Source: Tannerellaceae bacterium
GTDB taxonomy: Bacteria > Bacteroidota > Bacteroidia > Bacteroidales > Tannerellaceae
Length of the DNA stretch: 9,548 bases
Direction: 5' to 3'
NCBI GenBank assembly: GCA_031267205.1
Contig: JAIRZN010000052.1
Coordinates: 1-9,548, forward strand
Shown: positions 6,023 through 9,548 of the stretch, one piece after another
How positions within the stretch are numbered: the stretch's first letter is position 1
Layout: the number at the start of each line of letters is the position of its first letter
Position numbers and translations under genes: made by a program
Notes under the pieces: generated by a model
The model's input: only the letters and a program-made list of their open reading frames with translations
The model's database searches: none
What the model was told of the DNA's origin: nothing

Positions 6023-6053
6023 CAAAGATATGTATTACTTTTTTGACTGACAA
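6023..6053 (-). promoter_or_regulatory. rpsO promoter (-33 and -7)
   Basis: The minus strand reads TTG (6053-6051), 20 nt, then TATCTTTG (6030-6023). Both elements and their spacing fit the Bacteroidetes sigma-ABfr consensus (TTTG, 19-21 nt, TAnnTTTG). The start codon is 50 nt downstream. Confidence 0.8.
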
Positions 6054-6071
6054 TAGTTTTGGCGGGCGTTT

Positions 6072-6103
6072 TTTGGGAGCGCTTGTTTTTTGTTGTACTT
6101 TTG
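6072..6103 (+). promoter_or_regulatory. typA promoter (-33 and -7)
   Basis: TTTG (6072-6075), 20 nt, then TACTTTTG (6096-6103): a full match to the Bacteroidetes consensus with correct spacing. The ATG at 6123 is 19 nt after the -7 box, so the leader is very short, about 12-15 nt. It lies back to back with the rpsO promoter, with about 18 bp between the two -33 elements. Confidence 0.85.
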
Positions 6104-6122
6104 CGGCACAAAATTAGTCTCA

Positions 6123-7940
6123 ATGCAAAAAATCAGGAATATCGCAATCATAGCGCATGTAGATCATGGTAAAACAACGCTCGTAGATAAAATGCTGCTT
6201 GCCGGAAAATTATTCAGGGAAGGTCACGAGGAACTCGACCAGTTTTTGGATAACAACGATCTGGAACGCGAACGGGGAATAACCATCCTGGCGAAAAATG
6301 TATCCATACAATATAAAGGGTATAAAATAAATATCATAGACACTCCCGGACATGCCGACTTCGGCGGCGAAGTGGAACGCGTGCTTAATATGGCCGACGG
6401 TTGCCTGCTGTTGGTAGACGCCTTTGAAGGCCCGATGCCGCAGACGCGCTTCGTGCTGCAAAAGGCCATACAGTTAGGCCTGAAGCCTATCGTGGTTATA
6501 AATAAGGTCGACAAACCCAACTGTCGCCCTTCCGAAGTGCAGGAAATGGTGTTCGACCTTATGTTCAGCCTCGACGCTACGGAAGAACAGTTAGACTTCC
6601 CTACCATCTACGGCTCAGCCAAACAGGGCTGGATGTCGGAGGACTGGCGGAAACCTTCCGACACTATCTTCCCCCTGCTCGACGCTATAATCGAACATAT
6701 ACCGGAGCCGCAAGCCTTGGAAGGAACATCGCAGATGCTGATTACCTCGCTCGACTACTCCAAGTACGTAGGACGCATCGCCGTAGGGCGTATACATCGC
6801 GGCGAACTCAGGGAAGGACAGGAAATTATGCTGTGTAAACGCGACGGCTCGCAGATAAAGTCGAAGATAAAGGAGGTAAACGTCTTCGAGGGCCTCGGAC
6901 GTACTAAAGTCGCCTCCGTACAGTCGGGAGACATCTGCGCCCTGGTAGGTATCGAAGGCTTTGAAATCGGCGAAACGGTGTGCGATATTAACGACCCCGA
7001 ACCGCTGCCGACAATCGCCATCGACGAGCCTACCATGTCGATGCTGTTCACAATCAACAACTCGCCCTTCTTCGGCAAAGACGGGAAATACGTCACCTCA
7101 AGGCATATATACGAACGCTTACAACGGGAGTTAGACAAGAACCTCGCCCTGCGCGTAGTCGCTACCGACTCGGCCGATGCTTGGTTAGTATACGGGCGCG
7201 GCGTATTACACCTCTCGGTACTGATTGAAACTATGCGGCGCGAAGGCTACGAACTGCAAGTCGGACAGCCGCAGGTGATCATAAAGGAAATAGACGGCGT
7301 CAAGTGCGAACCTGTGGAACAGCTCTCAATCAACCTCCCTGAAGAAACCGCCAGCCGCATCATCGACATAGTAACCAAGCGCAAAGGCGAAATGACAATT
7401 ATGGAAAGCAAAAACGGACGCATCCACCTTGAGTTTACCATCCCCTCGCGTGGTATCATCGGACTTAACAACGCTGTGCTGACCGCCTCGGCCGGTGAAG
7501 CTATCATCGCGCATCGCTTCCTCGAATACCAACCGTGGAAAGGCGACATAGAACGCCGGGCCAACGGCTCTATCATAGTGATGGAGACAGGCACCGCCTT
7601 TGCTTACTCTCTCGGCAACCTGCAATCGCGCGGACGTTTCTTTGTAGTTCCACAGGAGGAAGTATACGCAGGACAGGTAGTCGGCGAACATACCAAGGAG
7701 GGCGATTTAGTTGTAAACGTAACCAAGTCGAAGAAGCTGACTAATATGCGCGCCTCAGGCTCCGACGAGAAAATATCGCTCGCCCCTCCCCTCATCTTCA
7801 GCCTCGAAGACGCCTTGGAATATATCAAAATAGATGAATACGTGGAAATAACTCCCTCACACATGCGTATGCGCAAAGTCATACTCGACGAAAACGAACG
7901 CAAACGCCAAAGTAAAAAGGCTATCGAGGCAACTTCTTGA
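6123..7940 (+). CDS. typA: Ribosome-associated translational GTPase TypA/BipA
   Basis: A GTPase of the EF-G/LepA class that binds the 70S ribosome and assists large-subunit assembly and stress adaptation. The 605-residue length is normal. GTP-binding motifs: G1 AHVDHGKTT (11-19), G2 RERGITI (49-55, switch I Thr54), G3 DTPGH (73-77) with the catalytic His77, G4 NKVD (127-130), G5 in the GSAKQGW segment. They are followed by a beta-barrel domain, two alpha-beta domains of EF-G III/V type, and the BipA-specific C-terminal domain ending in a basic segment (HMRMRKVILDENERKRQSKK). The ATG at 6123 was chosen: an upstream in-frame TTG at 6090 lies before the -7 box, so it would not be transcribed. 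The last 20 bp overlap the convergent DUF2156 gene. Confidence 0.97.
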   Translation: MQKIRNIAIIAHVDHGKTTLVDKMLLAGKLFREGHEELDQFLDNNDLERERGITILAKNVSIQYKGYKINIIDTPGHADFGGEVERVLNMADGCLLLVDAFEGPMPQTRFVLQKAIQLGLKPIVVINKVDKPNCRPSEVQEMVFDLMFSLDATEEQLDFPTIYGSAKQGWMSEDWRKPSDTIFPLLDAIIEHIPEPQALEGTSQMLITSLDYSKYVGRIAVGRIHRGELREGQEIMLCKRDGSQIKSKIKEVNVFEGLGRTKVASVQSGDICALVGIEGFEIGETVCDINDPEPLPTIAIDEPTMSMLFTINNSPFFGKDGKYVTSRHIYERLQRELDKNLALRVVATDSADAWLVYGRGVLHLSVLIETMRREGYELQVGQPQVIIKEIDGVKCEPVEQLSINLPEETASRIIDIVTKRKGEMTIMESKNGRIHLEFTIPSRGIIGLNNAVLTASAGEAIIAHRFLEYQPWKGDIERRANGSIIVMETGTAFAYSLGNLQSRGRFFVVPQEEVYAGQVVGEHTKEGDLVVNVTKSKKLTNMRASGSDEKISLAPPLIFSLEDALEYIKIDEYVEITPSHMRMRKVILDENERKRQSKKAIEATS

Positions 7941-8829
7941 TAGCAATGTTTTTCTCCAGCAATATAGCCGGACGGTAGGATTCCTTAGCCTGACGCAAAC
8001 CCGGAATGCCCAAATCTTCCTCCCTGTTTACATATATGTACCGGTCGGGAATATGGGAGGCAAACTCCCTGTTCATTACGCTGTACACCCCGTCGTAACG
8101 AATATCGCCCTTCTCAACATGCACCCCGAACGTATCGCTGTTGATAGGGGCGCCGAACGAAAAAGCTATGATCTGCCCGTCCGCACATATGGCGCCGCCC
8201 GTCAAGCCAAGCTCCACAGCGTGTTGAAGGGCAAACGTCAACGAACGCCGCTCATGGGTTAACTTCTCGGCGTCTTCGTCCGTGCGGTTGGCTTTATACC
8301 ATTTACATTCAAGCGTCAAGCATTCGGGAACCAATTCGGGCGTAATCGGCAAGTATTTATAGCTGTATAGCTTATTGAACTTATTGACATGGTTTCGCTT
8401 GGACTGATACTTCTTGCCCTGAAGGGTTATCAAATCCTCGCGCAGGTAGATGTAGTCGAAATAATCTCGGTTGGGAATAAAGCGGAACCCTTCGGGAAAT
8501 GACTGTTCAATCAAACTTTTCCCTTCCTGAGTAACGCCCAGTATACGGAGCGGATGCCCTTGAGAAAGCGAATCTTCCTCCAGCAAGCGTATAGCACGGG
8601 AAAAATCCCCCTCGCCTGCCGGACACATATACACCGGCCGGCTATCTTCTTCTATCCAAAAACGAATCAACAGGAAACCGTCAACCACGGCGTATTCGCT
8701 ATTATAAAGGAAACGCCAGCTACACATATTCGCAAAAGAAAAGTCGCAATTCCTGAAAGGGCTTTTCATCGTAAAAGAAGTTATAGCCTCTCTCTCAGCT
8801 ACACTAATGGCCTTAAAGACAATTGACAT
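7921..8829 (-). CDS. DUF2156 (LPG-synthase C-terminal-like, GNAT-fold) protein
   Basis: A 302-residue soluble protein whose overall pattern matches the DUF2156 / phosphatidylglycerol lysyltransferase C-terminal domain family, which has two GNAT-like folds. Recognisable segments are GKKYQSKRNHVNKF (138-151) and YVNREEDLGIPGLRQAKESY (266-285), both conserved in the Bacteroidetes members. Unlike MprF-type lysyltransferases there is no membrane domain. By analogy it might transfer an amino acid from aminoacyl-tRNA or an acyl group from a CoA or carrier donor, but the substrate is not known. The ATG at 8829 follows a -7 element by 22 nt. Its 3' end overlaps that of typA, so the two transcripts must be complementary at least there. 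Confidence 0.82.
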   Translation of the reverse strand: MSIVFKAISVAEREAITSFTMKSPFRNCDFSFANMCSWRFLYNSEYAVVDGFLLIRFWIEEDSRPVYMCPAGEGDFSRAIRLLEEDSLSQGHPLRILGVTQEGKSLIEQSFPEGFRFIPNRDYFDYIYLREDLITLQGKKYQSKRNHVNKFNKLYSYKYLPITPELVPECLTLECKWYKANRTDEDAEKLTHERRSLTFALQHAVELGLTGGAICADGQIIAFSFGAPINSDTFGVHVEKGDIRYDGVYSVMNREFASHIPDRYIYVNREEDLGIPGLRQAKESYRPAILLEKNIAIKKLPR

Positions 8830-8851
8830 ATAGATTTACTTTGTTCGGGCG

Positions 8852-8859
8852 CAAAGATA
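8852..8859 (-). promoter_or_regulatory. -7 promoter element for the DUF2156 gene
   Basis: The minus strand reads TATCTTTG, matching TAnnTTTG, 22 nt before the start codon. The surrounding plus-strand sequence GCGCAAAGATAT resembles that at the rpsO promoter. No TTG is visible at the -33 distance. Confidence 0.65.
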
Positions 8860-8931
8860 TAATAATAAAATAATATGAGTTGTTTGGAAATAAACTATTA
8901 ATTTTAGAGCCTTAAAATAACTACCGCTAAC

Positions 8932-9548
8932 ATGAAATTTGTGTACGAAAACCCTAAAGTAAAAAGCAAGCTCATCCTATGCGATACGCTTGAGAAAGAA
9001 GTTGAACTGCTGCGTGATAAAACCCTCTACAAATTGGTCTGGATTACGGAGGGAGAAGTCGAGCTGATCATCAATCACGAAAGCTTCACGTTCCATGCGG
9101 GCGAGGTCGTTTCCCTGTCTTACCTGCATCACTTGGAATTGGGAAAAATCGACGGCGCATACCGCACAATGCTGTTCAACGACCGCTTCTACCATATAAT
9201 AGAGCACGACAGCGAAGTGTTTTGCAACGGATTGCTGTTTAACGGATCGCTGAATGTCATCAGCTTTCAAATCACTGAAAAGGAATCCGAAAAGTTCTAT
9301 AAGCTCACCACCGCCTTCCTCGACGAACTCGCCGTCAACGACTCGATGCAGGACGAGATGTTGCGCCTCATACTCAAGCGAACCATCATCATCTGCTGCC
9401 GCCTTGCGCGCAACAAGCATGGAGTGCTCCCGCAAAACTGCGCGCGCTTCGAGGCGATGCGTAAATTCTACGCTCTGGTAGACGAACATTTCAGGGAGAA
9501 AAAACAAGTGCAGGACTATGCCGACATGCTCCACAAATCGCCCAAGAC
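8932..9548 (+). CDS. AraC-family transcriptional regulator, truncated by the window edge
   Basis: An open frame of 205 codons from the ATG at 8932 runs off the right edge without a stop. The N-terminal half (about 1-110) looks like a cupin-type sensor domain: YKLVWITEGEVELIINHESFTFHAGEVVSLSYLHHLEL alternates short strands with an HAGE turn. A helical linker follows (115-165). The last visible part, FREKKQVQDYADMLHKSPK (187-205), is the start of the AraC DNA-binding domain, where Bacteroidetes members typically continue TLSNLF; the recognition helices lie outside the window. The effector is unknown. It is divergent from the DUF2156 gene with 102 bp between starts. No promoter with good consensus is seen on its side; TAATTTTA (8899-8906) is a weak candidate. 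Confidence 0.85.
   Translation, partial: MKFVYENPKVKSKLILCDTLEKEVELLRDKTLYKLVWITEGEVELIINHESFTFHAGEVVSLSYLHHLELGKIDGAYRTMLFNDRFYHIIEHDSEVFCNGLLFNGSLNVISFQITEKESEKFYKLTTAFLDELAVNDSMQDEMLRLILKRTIIICCRLARNKHGVLPQNCARFEAMRKFYALVDEHFREKKQVQDYADMLHKSPK

Noticed and set aside
6090..6122. TTG start for typA adding eleven residues
   Set aside because: Lies between the -33 and -7 elements; the ATG at 6123 gives the standard N-terminus.
8876..8906. Consensus promoter for the AraC-family gene
   Set aside because: TTG (8880-8882) and TAATTTTA (8899-8906) are only 16 nt apart and the -7 match is incomplete.
8977..9534. Minus-strand gene of 185 codons
   Set aside because: Antisense to the AraC-family frame, which has clear cupin and helix-turn-helix features and simply lacks a stop because the window ends.

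Overview
The window comes from a bacterial chromosome of the Bacteroidetes, most likely order Bacteroidales. Five gene starts are preceded by the Bacteroidetes -7 promoter element (TAnnTTTG), Shine-Dalgarno motifs are largely absent, and the gene content fits: an S41 peptidase with an N-terminal lipoprotein-like signal, the pair psd-pssA followed by a DUF4834 protein, a DUF2156 protein and a Bacteroidetes-type AraC regulator. A Tannerella/Parabacteroides-like source is a guess from the moderate GC content and gene style. No mobile element, tRNA, rRNA or CRISPR array was seen.

Layout. Positions 1-~520 hold a tandem array with a 41-42 bp period and palindromic cores; it decays toward nagA, and its last copies contain the probable nagA terminator. 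Positions 556-3206 are a minus-strand pair: S41 peptidase, then nagA. A divergent promoter region separates these from the plus-strand cluster psd-pssA-DUF4834 (3325-4979), which makes phosphatidylethanolamine from CDP-diacylglycerol plus serine. Positions 4980-5702 are a 723 bp gap between convergent genes. It holds a low-complexity tract, an 18-copy array with an exact 21 bp period and dyad symmetry (5111-5495), and a strong bidirectional terminator (5590-5634). Next come rpsO (minus) and typA (plus) from a head-to-head promoter region. typA overlaps the 3' end of a convergent DUF2156 gene by 20 bp. The window ends inside a plus-strand AraC-family regulator.

The genes themselves are mostly conserved housekeeping functions. 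The unusual content is the two unrelated dyad-bearing arrays. Both sit at gene 3' ends, both place dyads at whole helical turns (21 bp, or about 41.5 bp), and both alternate two unit types. They could be arrayed protein-binding sites, tandem RNA hairpins in 3' UTRs, or simply expanding repeats; the sequence alone does not decide. Two start positions were moved (psd to 3325, typA to 6123) because the longer frames begin at TTG codons inside or upstream of the promoter elements.
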